Source: an uncultured Eubacteriales bacterium
GTDB taxonomy: Bacteria; Bacillota; Clostridia; Oscillospirales; Acutalibacteraceae
Direction: 5' to 3'
Assembly: GCA_934476085.1 (NCBI GenBank)
Contig: CAKSNE010000003.1
Location: forward strand, 108,996 to 172,995
DNA: 64,000 nucleotides
The first letter of the stretch is position 1, and every line of letters starts with the position of its first letter. Under the pieces are notes generated by a model, which saw nothing but the letters and a program-made list of their open reading frames with translations, did no database searches and was not told the DNA's origin. The position numbers were made by a program, and so were the translations under genes. Below are positions 43,829-53,224 of the stretch, piece by piece.

Positions 43829-46800
43829 TTGAAAAACTCTGCCTATAATAATGAAAACTCTTTGGATAAATTAAAGAAAAACTTTTATTCATCAATGTTT
43901 TTCGATGAGTTTGTTAAGCGTGATTTAGTTACTAATAAAGGACTTTTGCTTGAAAATCCTAAAAAAATATGGGCTTTTAATGCCGGCGATACTTTTACCG
44001 GAAACCCAAAATGGCTTTTTATCTACATAAATAAATATAGAAAAGATATTGATGCGTATTGGCTTTGTGATAATGTTGATACGGTCGATTTTGTACGCTC
44101 ATTAGGCTATAAGGCTTATGCTTTTAATGCAGGTGGCGGTATTGAAGTTAAAAACCGTGCCGGCGTTTTTGTTACCGAACAGGTTAAAGAGGCTATTCCA
44201 AAAGGAATGGAAAATGCTATTTTATTAAATCTCTATCATGGTGTCGGTTGCAAAAGCATTGAGCGAAAAGTAGGCGAGTCATTTTTAGGCGAGCGATTAG
44301 CTAAAAAGTATATTAGAAACAACGAATATTTACTTAATAAAATGTTGTTTTTAGTTACATCTCCGCTTATGGAAAAGCATTTTAAAAGTCAGGTTGGCGT
44401 ACCTGATGATATGGTTATCAGGGCGGGCTATCCAAGATGTATTTATCAAAAACATTATCCTAAAGTTGAAACTTTTAAGCATAGCATAATTGATAAGAAA
44501 AAGCGTGATAAAAATACAAAAATAGTCGTTTATTCTCCAACTTATCGTGAAGATACGAGCGTTAATTTTATCAATACCGCTATTCCTGATATGGACGCAC
44601 TGGAGAAAAAATTAAAAGAAAACAATCTTCTTTTTATTTTTAAAATGCATCCGTTTATGGAGAATGATATTAACTATCTAAAATTAAAAGAGAAATATGC
44701 TAATTCAAATTACTTTTTATTTTGGGATAATTTTAATGATTTTTATGAAGTTATTAATAGAGTCGACCTTGCTATAATTGACTATTCATCAATATTTTAT
44801 GACTTTATGGCAAGCGGAGTAAAAAGCTTCGTAAGATATTTTTATGATTATGAAAATGAAAACAATCATCGCGGTTTTGCTTATGACTGCAAAGAAATGA
44901 CTTGCGGAAGAATTTGCGAAAACTTTGACGAGCTTTTAAATTCGCTTGATAATATCGAAGCTACTGATAGCGAAAAAGAAGATTATGAGCGAATTTATAA
45001 ACTTTTTTGGGAGTATTCAACTGAAGATTCAATGAATAAAATCATTGATTTTGCTTTGAATTTTGAGCCTAAAAAAGACACTTATCCAACGCTTTACAGC
45101 TTTGATATTTTTGATACAATTATTTCAAGAAAAGGGCTTCATCCGCATAGCATTTTTTATAAAGTTAAAGAAATGCTGGAGAAATGTGAGCTTAATTTTG
45201 ACAGGCATTTTGTTGATAATTATGTTCAAATAAGAATTAAATGCGAGCAAAATGCAAGAGAATATAAAACAAAAACTCTTTATGTCAGAAAAAGCAACGA
45301 GCGTGAAATTACTCTTGATGAAATCGTTTCAAGAATGGCATCGCTTTATTCTTTTAATGATGAGCAAATAGAGTATTTAAAACAGGCTGAAATGCAAGCT
45401 GAATATGAAGACTGTATCGGAATTGACAAAGAGATTGCTTATATTGAAAGTCTTATTGATAATGGCGAAGATGTAGTTCTTATAAGCGATATGTATTTGC
45501 CAAAAGAGTTAATTGTAAAAATGCTTGAAAAGGTAAGCAAAAAAATCGCTAAATTACCTTTGTTTTTGTCTAGTGAATATAAAGTTCAAAAAACAACAGG
45601 AAAGCTTTTTTATGAGGTTTATAAGTCATTTGATTTTTATAAATACGGAAAATGGCTTCATCATGGCGACAATCGTTTAGCAGATGTTAAAATGCCGAAA
45701 AAACTCGGTATTGAGCCTGTTTTTCATATAGCACCTAGCTTTTCACAATATGAAACAGAACTTGTTAAAGCGGTAGAAAGCTATGACGCTTATTTAATTG
45801 CCGCAAAAATGGCGAGATTCAGAGCAGAAAATAAAAATTCAAAAGATTATTTTTGTTATGCTTATGCTTCGCTTATGTTTGTGCCTTATATAATCTGGGC
45901 GGTAAAAGACGCTGAAAAACGAAAAATTAATACGCTTTATTTTATCTCTCGTGATGGACATCATTTAAAGAGAATAGCTGATATTGTTATAAAAAAATTA
46001 GGCGTTAATATTAAAACAAAATATATTTATGGTTCAAGAAAGGTTTGGAGAATTCCGTCTTTTATTAATGAATTTGATGAATCGTTTTTCTTGCCTTTCG
46101 GTAATGTTGCTTCAGCTACAAACTTTAAAAGTTTGTTAAAAGCACTTTCGATTGATTATGAAACTTTTATAAAGATTTTCCCTAATTTATCTTACTTAAA
46201 GGGAATGAAAACCTTTTCTAAAAAGACAAGAAGCACTATTATTTCAATTCTTTCTGCTTCAAATGAGTATAAAGAATATCTTTTAAATTATGCAAAAGAT
46301 AAAAGAGAAATAATAGATGAATACTTTAATCAAGAGATGAATTTTAATGAAAAATTCGCTTTTGTTGAGTATTGGGGCAGGGGATATACCCAAACTTGCC
46401 ATACCCGTTTATTGCAAAATGTTGCAAAGAGTGAAATTGATGTGCCTTATTATTATATGCGCTCAATTTATCCTACAATCGACCACGATGTAAGATATAA
46501 TTATACCGATGAAAATACTTCTCTTATTTTTGTCGAAGCAATTTTTGCAAATATTGATTATAAAAGTATTGACGGATATGAGCATGATGAAAACGGTAGA
46601 GTTGTGCCGATAAAGAAAAAAGCCGATTGCGATATGGATTTGCTTAATTCTTTAAATGAACGCTTGCCACAGTTTACAGAAGACTATCTTGATTTACCGT
46701 TTGATGACCCGGATACACTCGGCAGAGAATTGCTTAAATTCTCGCTTAATTATTTTAAAGAAAATCAAACTGATGAAGTTATCATTGATACTATCGCAAG

Positions 46801-48136
46801 TTTAATTGATGCAGTCGGTTTGTTTGGAGATAAGCGTGAATTTGCTCCAAAGCTTAATAAAGAAATTCTTGATTTGCTTTATGTTGAAAAACAGGTTGCT
46901 TTGATTGATGTTACAAGTTCTATTGAAATGTCTATTGCAAGAAGTGATAAAGAAGTTCAGGATTATTATGAGTATCTAACTGTAACAAAACCGGCAGAAG
47001 ATAAAGAATTAAAATCAAATAAGCGTAAAAAATATGATGCAAAAGCAATTGATTTTAACAATAAACTCCGCTTGCTTGGATTTAAAAACATTAAGCAAAG
47101 CAATTCAAGAATTTATAAGCAGTTTTCAAAATTAAAAGTTGAAAATAAAGCTATATTCTTTGGCGAAAATGCAATTAATAACGAGCTTTATGTTTCGCTT
47201 ATTAAGCAATTAAAGAAAAAAGATTTTGTTATCGAAGAATTACCTTTTAAAGATTATTATTCAGCTGAACAATTAAAGAGTATTGCAACGGCTAAATACA
47301 TTTTTGTTGATACCGAAAATGAATTTTTCTCGCTTATGAAATTCAGAAGTGAAACAAAAGTTATAAGACTTTATAAGGATACTTTCCCGATTAACTTGTT
47401 TGGTGCTCAAGATATTGAATATGGCAAAAGAAGCGATTTTAGATTAAAATCAAAGATTTTTAATGCCAATTGCGATACTTTTGCGATAGCAGGAAACGGG
47501 CTTGAAAAAGTATTTAAAAAATCATTTAAGAATGTCGAAAAATCATTAAAACCAATCGGCGTTCCTGTTACTGATCTTTACTTTGATGATGAATTCAAGA
47601 CAGTAGCTAAACAAAAATTAGATAAAATCAATACTAATAATAAAAAAGTTATTCTTTATTTACCGCAAATCAATGAAGCTAAAAAATCTCCGTTTGACTT
47701 TTTGGATATAGAGTTATTAAAAGAATATTTAGCTGATGAATTTATTTTAGTTGTAAAAACCGATGATGAAAACATTATTTCTGCTTATGCTGATAAAAAT
47801 GATGAATTTTCATATTTATTAGATGATAATATTTCTGTTAGAGAAGCTATCTCTGCAAGTGATATTATAGTCGGAGATTATTCATCTATTTTGTTAGAGT
47901 CAGCAGTAGCTGAAAAACCGATTGTGTTTACAGGCGTTTATGAAACCGAAAAATGTGATATTCATTTGAGTAATATTATTAAAACGCTTAAAGCACCGAT
48001 TGCTAATGATACTTATGATGTAATTAGTAATATTTTGTCGGTTGAAAAGTTTGATAAAATGATGTATGATGAGTTTATAAAGAAATATTTTAGCGGTTGC
48101 GATGGCAACTGTGCTAAAAAAATTCTTTCGCTTTGA
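43829..48136 (+). CDS. Three-part CDP-glycerol glycerophosphotransferase/HAD fusion protein
   Basis: 1,435 residues from TTG 43829 (GGGGGA seven bases upstream; an earlier TTG at 43811 has no ribosome-binding site). Residues about 10-400 look like a TagF/TagB glycerophosphotransferase (ILLNLYHGVGCKS, VYSPTYRED, FKMHPFMEND, IIDYSSIFYDF). Residues about 420-680 look like a HAD hydrolase of the COG5610 type (YSFDIFDTIISR, VVLISDMYLP, LHHGDNRLAD). A helical region without a known match continues to about 1000. Residues about 1060-1435 look like a second, diverged transferase domain (VILYLPQINEAK, IIVGDYSSILLES). It probably builds or modifies a phosphate-containing wall polymer. No signal or membrane segment is seen. 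Confidence 0.8.
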   Translation: MKNSAYNNENSLDKLKKNFYSSMFFDEFVKRDLVTNKGLLLENPKKIWAFNAGDTFTGNPKWLFIYINKYRKDIDAYWLCDNVDTVDFVRSLGYKAYAFNAGGGIEVKNRAGVFVTEQVKEAIPKGMENAILLNLYHGVGCKSIERKVGESFLGERLAKKYIRNNEYLLNKMLFLVTSPLMEKHFKSQVGVPDDMVIRAGYPRCIYQKHYPKVETFKHSIIDKKKRDKNTKIVVYSPTYREDTSVNFINTAIPDMDALEKKLKENNLLFIFKMHPFMENDINYLKLKEKYANSNYFLFWDNFNDFYEVINRVDLAIIDYSSIFYDFMASGVKSFVRYFYDYENENNHRGFAYDCKEMTCGRICENFDELLNSLDNIEATDSEKEDYERIYKLFWEYSTEDSMNKIIDFALNFEPKKDTYPTLYSFDIFDTIISRKGLHPHSIFYKVKEMLEKCELNFDRHFVDNYVQIRIKCEQNAREYKTKTLYVRKSNEREITLDEIVSRMASLYSFNDEQIEYLKQAEMQAEYEDCIGIDKEIAYIESLIDNGEDVVLISDMYLPKELIVKMLEKVSKKIAKLPLFLSSEYKVQKTTGKLFYEVYKSFDFYKYGKWLHHGDNRLADVKMPKKLGIEPVFHIAPSFSQYETELVKAVESYDAYLIAAKMARFRAENKNSKDYFCYAYASLMFVPYIIWAVKDAEKRKINTLYFISRDGHHLKRIADIVIKKLGVNIKTKYIYGSRKVWRIPSFINEFDESFFLPFGNVASATNFKSLLKALSIDYETFIKIFPNLSYLKGMKTFSKKTRSTIISILSASNEYKEYLLNYAKDKREIIDEYFNQEMNFNEKFAFVEYWGRGYTQTCHTRLLQNVAKSEIDVPYYYMRSIYPTIDHDVRYNYTDENTSLIFVEAIFANIDYKSIDGYEHDENGRVVPIKKKADCDMDLLNSLNERLPQFTEDYLDLPFDDPDTLGRELLKFSLNYFKENQTDEVIIDTIASLIDAVGLFGDKREFAPKLNKEILDLLYVEKQVALIDVTSSIEMSIARSDKEVQDYYEYLTVTKPAEDKELKSNKRKKYDAKAIDFNNKLRLLGFKNIKQSNSRIYKQFSKLKVENKAIFFGENAINNELYVSLIKQLKKKDFVIEELPFKDYYSAEQLKSIATAKYIFVDTENEFFSLMKFRSETKVIRLYKDTFPINLFGAQDIEYGKRSDFRLKSKIFNANCDTFAIAGNGLEKVFKKSFKNVEKSLKPIGVPVTDLYFDDEFKTVAKQKLDKINTNNKKVILYLPQINEAKKSPFDFLDIELLKEYLADEFILVVKTDDENIISAYADKNDEFSYLLDDNISVREAISASDIIVGDYSSILLESAVAEKPIVFTGVYETEKCDIHLSNIIKTLKAPIANDTYDVISNILSVEKFDKMMYDEFIKKYFSGCDGNCAKKILSL

Positions 48137-48161
48137 TAAAAAGAAAGGAAGTAAAATTAGT

Positions 48162-48662
48162 ATGTATAAAAATATAGGACGCAAAATTAAAGGATTCTCA
48201 ATCTTTTTTGCTTGGGTAATAATTGCGGCAGCGTGTATGTTTTCTTTTTACCGCTTGTTCTCAAATGGCAAGTTTGACGCTACTGATATTATAATTTCTG
48301 TCGGAATTATAATTGGCGGCATATTTGCAGGTGTTGTTTTATCTTGGTTTATGTATGCTTTTGGTGTTATTGCCGAAAAATCAGAAAACATTAATGATGA
48401 AATTGAAAATTTGTCATTAACCGTTGAAGATTTGGCTAATAAAATGGATAAAAAACCTATGCCGCAAAGAACTAATCAAATAACAAGAGAAAATGCAAAC
48501 GAGAGCGAAAATATTCCGCTTGAGAGTTTTAAACTCCCTGATACCCGTGAAGAGCTTTACGCTTCTCAACTTCGTAAATTAAAAAAAGATTATGAAATGA
48601 GCAGAATAACCTTTGATGAGTATGAAGACGGTAAAAAAAGATTAGAACAAAAATACAGATAA
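48162..48662 (+). CDS. Small membrane protein with SHOCT-like tail
   Basis: 166 residues from ATG 48162 (AAAGGAAG upstream); a frame opening at 48102 would overlap the preceding gene by 35 bases. It has two membrane helices (about 13-32 and 42-68), a coiled-coil-like ENINDEIENLSLTVEDLANKM stretch split by loops, and a C-terminal helix LRKLKKDYEMSRITFDEYED resembling the SHOCT motif found at the ends of many short proteins. Function is unknown. It follows the large transferase gene by 25 bases and is probably co-transcribed. Confidence 0.75.
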   Translation: MYKNIGRKIKGFSIFFAWVIIAAACMFSFYRLFSNGKFDATDIIISVGIIIGGIFAGVVLSWFMYAFGVIAEKSENINDEIENLSLTVEDLANKMDKKPMPQRTNQITRENANESENIPLESFKLPDTREELYASQLRKLKKDYEMSRITFDEYEDGKKRLEQKYR

Positions 48663-48670
48663 TAAAAAAC

Positions 48671-48700
48671 AAAAACCTGTGCTAAAACTAGCACAGGTTT
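48671..48700. terminator. Bidirectional terminator between the membrane-protein gene and prs
   Basis: AAAACCTGTGCTA pairs with TAGCACAGGTTTT, four-base loop, with T-rich flanks on both strands; convergent genes on each side. Confidence 0.85.
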
Positions 48701-48715
48701 TATAATTAATTAAAA

Positions 48716-49672
48716 TTAATCAAACATTGTTGACATTGGTTTGTCAGTATAAATTCTCTCGATTGCTTCAGCAAAAACAGGAGCAACAGGGAGCATTGTG
48801 ATTTTTGGTGATTGTTTCATTTCAGTAAGCGGAATTGTATCTAAAAGAACAACTTCTTTTAATACAGAAGCATTAATTCTTTCAATAGCAGGACCTGAAA
48901 GAACACCATGAGTAGCACAAGCAGAAACTTCGGTAGCTCCGCCGATTTCAACAATAGCTTTAGCGGCGTTGCAAAGAGTACCGGCAGTATCAATCATATC
49001 ATCAACGATGATACATTTTTTACCTTTAACATCACCGATAATGTTCATAACTTCACAAACATTAGCTCTTTGACGACGTTTATCAATAATAGCCAAAGGA
49101 GCGTCAACTCTGGCTGCAAAGTTTCTTGCTCTTGTAACTGAACCAAGGTCAGGAGAAACAACAACTAAGTTGTCTTTATCTTCAAATTTCTTGTCAAAGT
49201 AAGGGGATAAAATTGGCACACCTAAAAGGTGATCAAGCGGAATGTTGAAGAAACCTTGAATTTGTGAAGCGTGAAGATCCATAGTAAGAACTCTGTCAGC
49301 ACCGGCTGTTGTAATAATATCAGCACAAAGTTTAGCTGAGATTGGATCTCTTGCCTTTGCTTTTCTGTCTTGTCTTGCATATCCGAAGTAAGGAATAACA
49401 GCAGTAATTCTACCTGCTGAAGCACGTTTCATAGCGTCGATCATGATAAGAAGTTCCATCAAATTGCTGTTTACAGGAGCACAGGTTGATTGAACAATAA
49501 ATACATCAGAACCACGAACTGATTCATTGATAGAAACAGCGATTTCGCCATCTGAGAAGTGTTTAACATCAGCCAAGCCGAGTTTTAAGCCCAAACAGTC
49601 AGCCATTTGTTTTGCAACAGGAATGTTTGAGTTACAGGTGAAGATTTTAATGTCTTTTCCGTGAAAATTCAT
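48716..49672 (-). CDS. prs: Ribose-phosphate pyrophosphokinase
   Basis: Makes PRPP from ribose 5-phosphate and ATP for nucleotide, His and Trp synthesis. 318 residues, normal length, with [48 protein letters not shown] and the PRPP-binding loop [14 protein letters not shown]. It lies 65 bases after the GlmU-type pyrophosphorylase gene; glmU-prs adjacency is common in Firmicutes. Confidence 0.96.
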   Translation of the reverse strand: MNFHGKDIKIFTCNSNIPVAKQMADCLGLKLGLADVKHFSDGEIAVSINESVRGSDVFIVQSTCAPVNSNLMELLIMIDAMKRASAGRITAVIPYFGYARQDRKAKARDPISAKLCADIITTAGADRVLTMDLHASQIQGFFNIPLDHLLGVPILSPYFDKKFEDKDNLVVVSPDLGSVTRARNFAARVDAPLAIIDKRRQRANVCEVMNIIGDVKGKKCIIVDDMIDTAGTLCNAAKAIVEIGGATEVSACATHGVLSGPAIERINASVLKEVVLLDTIPLTEMKQSPKITMLPVAPVFAEAIERIYTDKPMSTMFD

Positions 49673-49737
49673 TTTTTTAACCCCTTTATTATGGTAATTA
49701 TGATATTATGTATAAATTAACAAACGCAAAAATCTTT

Positions 49738-50475
49738 TTATTTAAATAATTTTTCAGCACGTTTGTTTAATTCCTCAAGTTGTTTTGGGTCGTTAGCTCC
49801 CAAAATTACATCAGGTGTATCAGCAACAAAAGAGTTTACCGATAAGCCTTCATCAAGTGCAATTTTAATAGTATCAGTAAGATAATATTCATTTTGTGCA
49901 TTGTTGTTTGTTATTTTATTAAGCAGTCTGTGAAGTTCGCTGCCTTTAAACCAATAAGCACCGGAATTAACTTCGTTAATAGCTTTAATTTCATCAGAAG
50001 CGTCTTTAAATTCAACGATTTCTGAAATTTTGCCATCTTTTTTAACAATTCTGCCGTAAGCGGCAGGATCATCAAGTTTTGCGGTGATAACAGTAACGGC
50101 ATTACCTTCATCTATGTGTTGTTTTAAAGCATTATTAATTGTTTTTTTATCCATAAAAGGAGCATCGCCGCAAACTATTAATATATTGCCGTTTGAATGA
50201 GCTTTAATAAACTCATCAGCCTGCATTACAGCGTGGCCTGTTCCTAATTGTTCGCTTTGGATAACAGTTTTAATGCTGCTATCAAGATGAGCTCTTAATA
50301 CTTCGGCTTTGTAGCCGATAACAACACAAATATCATCACAAGATTTTTTTGCTGCATCAATAACATAGTCAACCATAGGTTTGCCGAGAACTTCGCACAT
50401 TACCTTTGGTTTTTCGGTTTTCATTCTTGTGCCTTTACCGGCGGCAAGGATTACTGCACCATTTTTTTCTGTCAT
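49738..50475 (-). CDS. GlmU-type UDP-GlcNAc pyrophosphorylase, single domain
   Basis: 245 residues matching only the N-terminal uridylyltransferase half of GlmU: VILAAGKGTRMKTEKPKVM (nucleotide-binding loop), QLGTGHAVMQ, CGDAPFMDKKT, NEVNSGAYWF and NEYYLTDTI. The C-terminal left-handed beta-helix acetyltransferase of normal GlmU (about 200 further residues) is absent. The gene ends with a clean stop and no remnant of the second half lies in the 65-base gap before prs. The acetyltransferase step must come from another protein, or this enzyme supplies nucleotide sugars from already acetylated substrate. Confidence 0.88.
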   Translation of the reverse strand: MTEKNGAVILAAGKGTRMKTEKPKVMCEVLGKPMVDYVIDAAKKSCDDICVVIGYKAEVLRAHLDSSIKTVIQSEQLGTGHAVMQADEFIKAHSNGNILIVCGDAPFMDKKTINNALKQHIDEGNAVTVITAKLDDPAAYGRIVKKDGKISEIVEFKDASDEIKAINEVNSGAYWFKGSELHRLLNKITNNNAQNEYYLTDTIKIALDEGLSVNSFVADTPDVILGANDPKQLEELNKRAEKLFK

Positions 50476-50568
50476 AAGGAAAAATCCTCTCTCATATAAT
50501 ATTATTGCATTTTACGGCGGTTTTTTCAATGGTAAAACGCTAATAAAATAAAATTCTACATAAACGAT

Positions 50569-50597
50569 AAAATCGCACAAGTAATTTGTACGATTTT
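50569..50597 (-). terminator. Probable terminator after tarJ
   Basis: AAAATCGTACAA and TTGTGCGATTTT (minus-strand reading, one G-T pair, five-base loop) followed by a modest T-rich stretch. Confidence 0.6.
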
Positions 50598-50605
50598 GTC
50601 ATATT

Positions 50606-51622
50606 TTACACATCCCATTTAAACACAGTTTTAAATGGAGTAGTTAAATCATCGCCGAAAACGCGAATTATATCTTTAATAGATCTAACAGGTTCGTCAA
50701 CGCTGATGATTATTTTTATTCTTTTTTGGAAATCTTCGGTTTCCATAAGTTCAACTGCTTTTTCAAAGTCGGCACGACCTGAACGGGAAGAGCCTATGAA
50801 AGTAAGACCTTTTTCGAGTACATCTCTTGTGTTAATAGCAACTTTGTTTTCAGAAACGCCCATCAACATTACAGTACCCTGTGGATTGATATATTTAATA
50901 ATATCGTCAATAGCGTAGAATGAGCCTTCACCGCCGCAACACTCAAATGCGTGGTCAACGCTAAAGTCATCAGGTAAGTTGTTCGAGAAATAAGCACCGT
51001 CTACAAATGAGAAGTGTTGCAATTTTCTGTCATCCATACCGATAACATAAAGTTTTGAATTTGGAAAACGAAGTTTTAAAATATTAGCAACTGAATAAGC
51101 GAGTGAGCCGTCACCCCAAATACCTATTGAATCACGAATTTCATGTGCTGCTAAATCAAAACGAGTAGAAGCATGAACACCTACGCTGATAAATTCAGTA
51201 ATAGCTGCTACTTCGTCAGGAACGTTTTCATAAGGTACAACTCTGTCAACAGGAAGATCAATAAATTCACGCATAAAACCATCGTGACCTGATGATAAGA
51301 AGTAAGAACCCTTGTCATAGTTTTCAAAAATAACAGGGTTTTTGCGGATAGGTGTATTAGGAATCATTACAACCTTTTGACCTTTTTTAAAAGTGCCTGT
51401 TGGGTCAAACTCAACAATACCGCAACACTCATGAATAAGAGCCATAGGTAGCTTTTTATTAAGCACTTTAATATCACGCTGACCTAAAAAGTAGCGTTGG
51501 TCAGCATGGCAAAGAGCCATATAATTAGGTCTGATGATTACTTTATCTGAATTTAAGTCAACATCGGTATATTTAATTGAAAAAACCTTTGGACTTACAA
51601 GTTGATAAACATAATTAATCAA
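50606..51622 (-). CDS. tarJ: Ribulose-5-phosphate reductase / ribitol-5-phosphate dehydrogenase (TarJ-like)
   Basis: 338 residues, an MDR-family zinc-type dehydrogenase of the TarJ type: YMALCHADQRYFLG, HECCGIVEFDP, SSGHDGFMREFIDLP and a Rossmann segment GIWGDGSLAYSVANILK. With NADPH it reduces ribulose 5-phosphate to ribitol 5-phosphate for CDP-ribitol synthesis with TarI. The start is placed at TTG 51620-51622, which has GGAGG upstream and overlaps the tarI stop by eight bases; a longer frame at 51652 lacks a ribosome-binding site. It is the last gene of the operon. Confidence 0.88.
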   Translation of the reverse strand: MINYVYQLVSPKVFSIKYTDVDLNSDKVIIRPNYMALCHADQRYFLGQRDIKVLNKKLPMALIHECCGIVEFDPTGTFKKGQKVVMIPNTPIRKNPVIFENYDKGSYFLSSGHDGFMREFIDLPVDRVVPYENVPDEVAAITEFISVGVHASTRFDLAAHEIRDSIGIWGDGSLAYSVANILKLRFPNSKLYVIGMDDRKLQHFSFVDGAYFSNNLPDDFSVDHAFECCGGEGSFYAIDDIIKYINPQGTVMLMGVSENKVAINTRDVLEKGLTFIGSSRSGRADFEKAVELMETEDFQKRIKIIISVDEPVRSIKDIIRVFGDDLTTPFKTVFKWDV

Positions 51623-52334
51623 TTTTAATTCCTCCAACCATAGCCTGAGCAATCTTATAATCGCTTACAGTTGTGATTTTAATATTTGAAATTTCGCCTT
51701 CAACCATATATACAGGGTAGCCTTTAACAATGCAAATTTTACAAGCATCTGTTAAAATTGCTTTTTCATCATCAGTAAGTTCTGAATATAATTTTTTCAA
51801 AACGCTGATTTTAAATGACTGTGGAGTTTGTCCCTGATACATTTTTTGTCTGTTAGGAATTTCTTTGATAAATTCGCCGTCATCAGATTCAACAATAGTA
51901 TCAATAGCTGATGTAACTGTATCGACAGCACCGTATTTAATAGCGGCATCAATATTTTCATCAATCATTCTCTGAGTAACAAATGGTCTGACAGAGTCAT
52001 GAGTAATAATAATATTATCTTCGCTTTCGCCGAAATTTTTCTCAATATCAGAAATGATATTGAAAATGGTTGAGTTTCTGTCAGTGCCGCCGGCAACAAC
52101 ATGAACATTTTCAGCGGCAGCTTTGCCGAGATATTTTTCGATTAAATCGTTTGTATGTGTCAACCAATCAGGGTGAACACCAAGGTAAATATGGTCTAAT
52201 CTTGAGCAAAGTTTGAATTTTTCCAAAGTATGCACAATAATAGGTTTCTCGCCAAGATCAAGAAACTGTTTAGGCATATCTGAAATACTCATTCTTGAGC
52301 CGACGCCGCCGGCCAAAATTGCACCAAAAATCAT
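51615..52334 (-). CDS. tarI: Ribitol-5-phosphate cytidylyltransferase (TarI-like)
   Basis: 239 residues of the IspD/TarI cytidylyltransferase family: GAILAGGVGSRM, MPKQFLDLGEKPIIVHTL, THDSVRPFVTQRMID, QTPQSFKISVLKK and a final SNIKITTVSDYKIAQ. IspD (isoprenoid pathway) is the alternative, but the adjacent, overlapping TarJ-like gene and LicD/GT2 neighbours favour CDP-ribitol synthesis. It lies two bases after the LicD gene. Confidence 0.88.
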   Translation of the reverse strand: MIFGAILAGGVGSRMSISDMPKQFLDLGEKPIIVHTLEKFKLCSRLDHIYLGVHPDWLTHTNDLIEKYLGKAAAENVHVVAGGTDRNSTIFNIISDIEKNFGESEDNIIITHDSVRPFVTQRMIDENIDAAIKYGAVDTVTSAIDTIVESDDGEFIKEIPNRQKMYQGQTPQSFKISVLKKLYSELTDDEKAILTDACKICIVKGYPVYMVEGEISNIKITTVSDYKIAQAMVGGIKID

Positions 52335-52336
52335 TT

Positions 52337-53212
52337 TTATTTTCCTCCGTTTATAAAATAATATTTTCCTTTATAATTTATATATGAATTGTCGGCATCG
52401 ACAAATTCAAGCTCATGATGACAAATGCGTTCTTCCTCAGGCGGAAGCGACATATAGTCGCCAAAGGCTTTTGATAAATAATCATCATAACCCTTTGGAA
52501 CAGGCATTTTATAACCTTCAAAATCCATATATTCGATTTCTGAAAAATCTTTTGCAAGATATTTTTTTCTCATATAATAAGGACCTGAACAAAGTTCTGT
52601 TGCATATTCGCACTTATCTAAATCATACTTTGTCATTTTTCTCTCGCAACTTTTTGCTATTTTCCATCTAAGCTTTTTAGAAGGAACTAAAGCTAACAAA
52701 GTTCTGCCGATGAGTTCAACTGATTTACCGTTGTTTTTAGGTGCTTCACCAATTAAAAACAATGAATAAAATAAAGAATTTTTCATCTGCAAAATTCTTT
52801 TTAGTTTTCCGCTAGGACAACCGTCTATCGGTAAAATATCAAGCACAATACCGTGGTTAATATCAAGGTCAGCCTGATAGCTTTTGATAAAAGTAGTATT
52901 GCTGTCGCAAATTGTTGCAAAAAGATTTTTTGTGATTTTATTCTTAGTTGAAACCTGTAAAAAATAGCGGTTAGAGCCACATTCTTTATTGAAGATTTCT
53001 ATTAATTTTTCATAATCTTTTCGTGGCATAAAAACATCTACATCATCATCCCAAGGAATAAATCCGCCTTCTCTTATTGCACCGATTAAACAACCGCCGC
53101 AAAAGAAGAATTTGAGAGAATGTTTATCACAAAAATCTTTGAAAAACAATAGCATTTCAAGCGATTTTTTTTGTAACTTTAAAATATCGCTATCACTTAT
53201 TTTATAAGCCAT
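52337..53212 (-). CDS. LicD family phosphotransferase
   Basis: 291 residues with the LicD signature CGGCLIGAIREGGFIPWDDDVDVFMPRKDYE (motif at about residues 37-67; key Asp run WDDDVD). LicD proteins transfer phosphorylcholine or other phospho-alcohol groups onto teichoic acid or glycans. With tarI and tarJ next door, the donor could be CDP-ribitol or CDP-choline; no choline uptake or activation genes are in the window. It lies 12 bases after the GT2 gene. Confidence 0.88.
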   Translation of the reverse strand: MAYKISDSDILKLQKKSLEMLLFFKDFCDKHSLKFFFCGGCLIGAIREGGFIPWDDDVDVFMPRKDYEKLIEIFNKECGSNRYFLQVSTKNKITKNLFATICDSNTTFIKSYQADLDINHGIVLDILPIDGCPSGKLKRILQMKNSLFYSLFLIGEAPKNNGKSVELIGRTLLALVPSKKLRWKIAKSCERKMTKYDLDKCEYATELCSGPYYMRKKYLAKDFSEIEYMDFEGYKMPVPKGYDDYLSKAFGDYMSLPPEEERICHHELEFVDADNSYINYKGKYYFINGGK

Positions 53213-53224
53213 ATTATTTCTCCG

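Noticed and set aside
49673..49737. Frameshifted or truncated second half of GlmU
   Set aside because: The 65-base gap is spacer with no beta-helix hexapeptide remnant, and the gene ends with a clean stop.
51615..52334. IspD of isoprenoid synthesis
   Set aside because: Family overlap makes it possible, but the overlapping TarJ-like gene and LicD/GT2 neighbours favour TarI.
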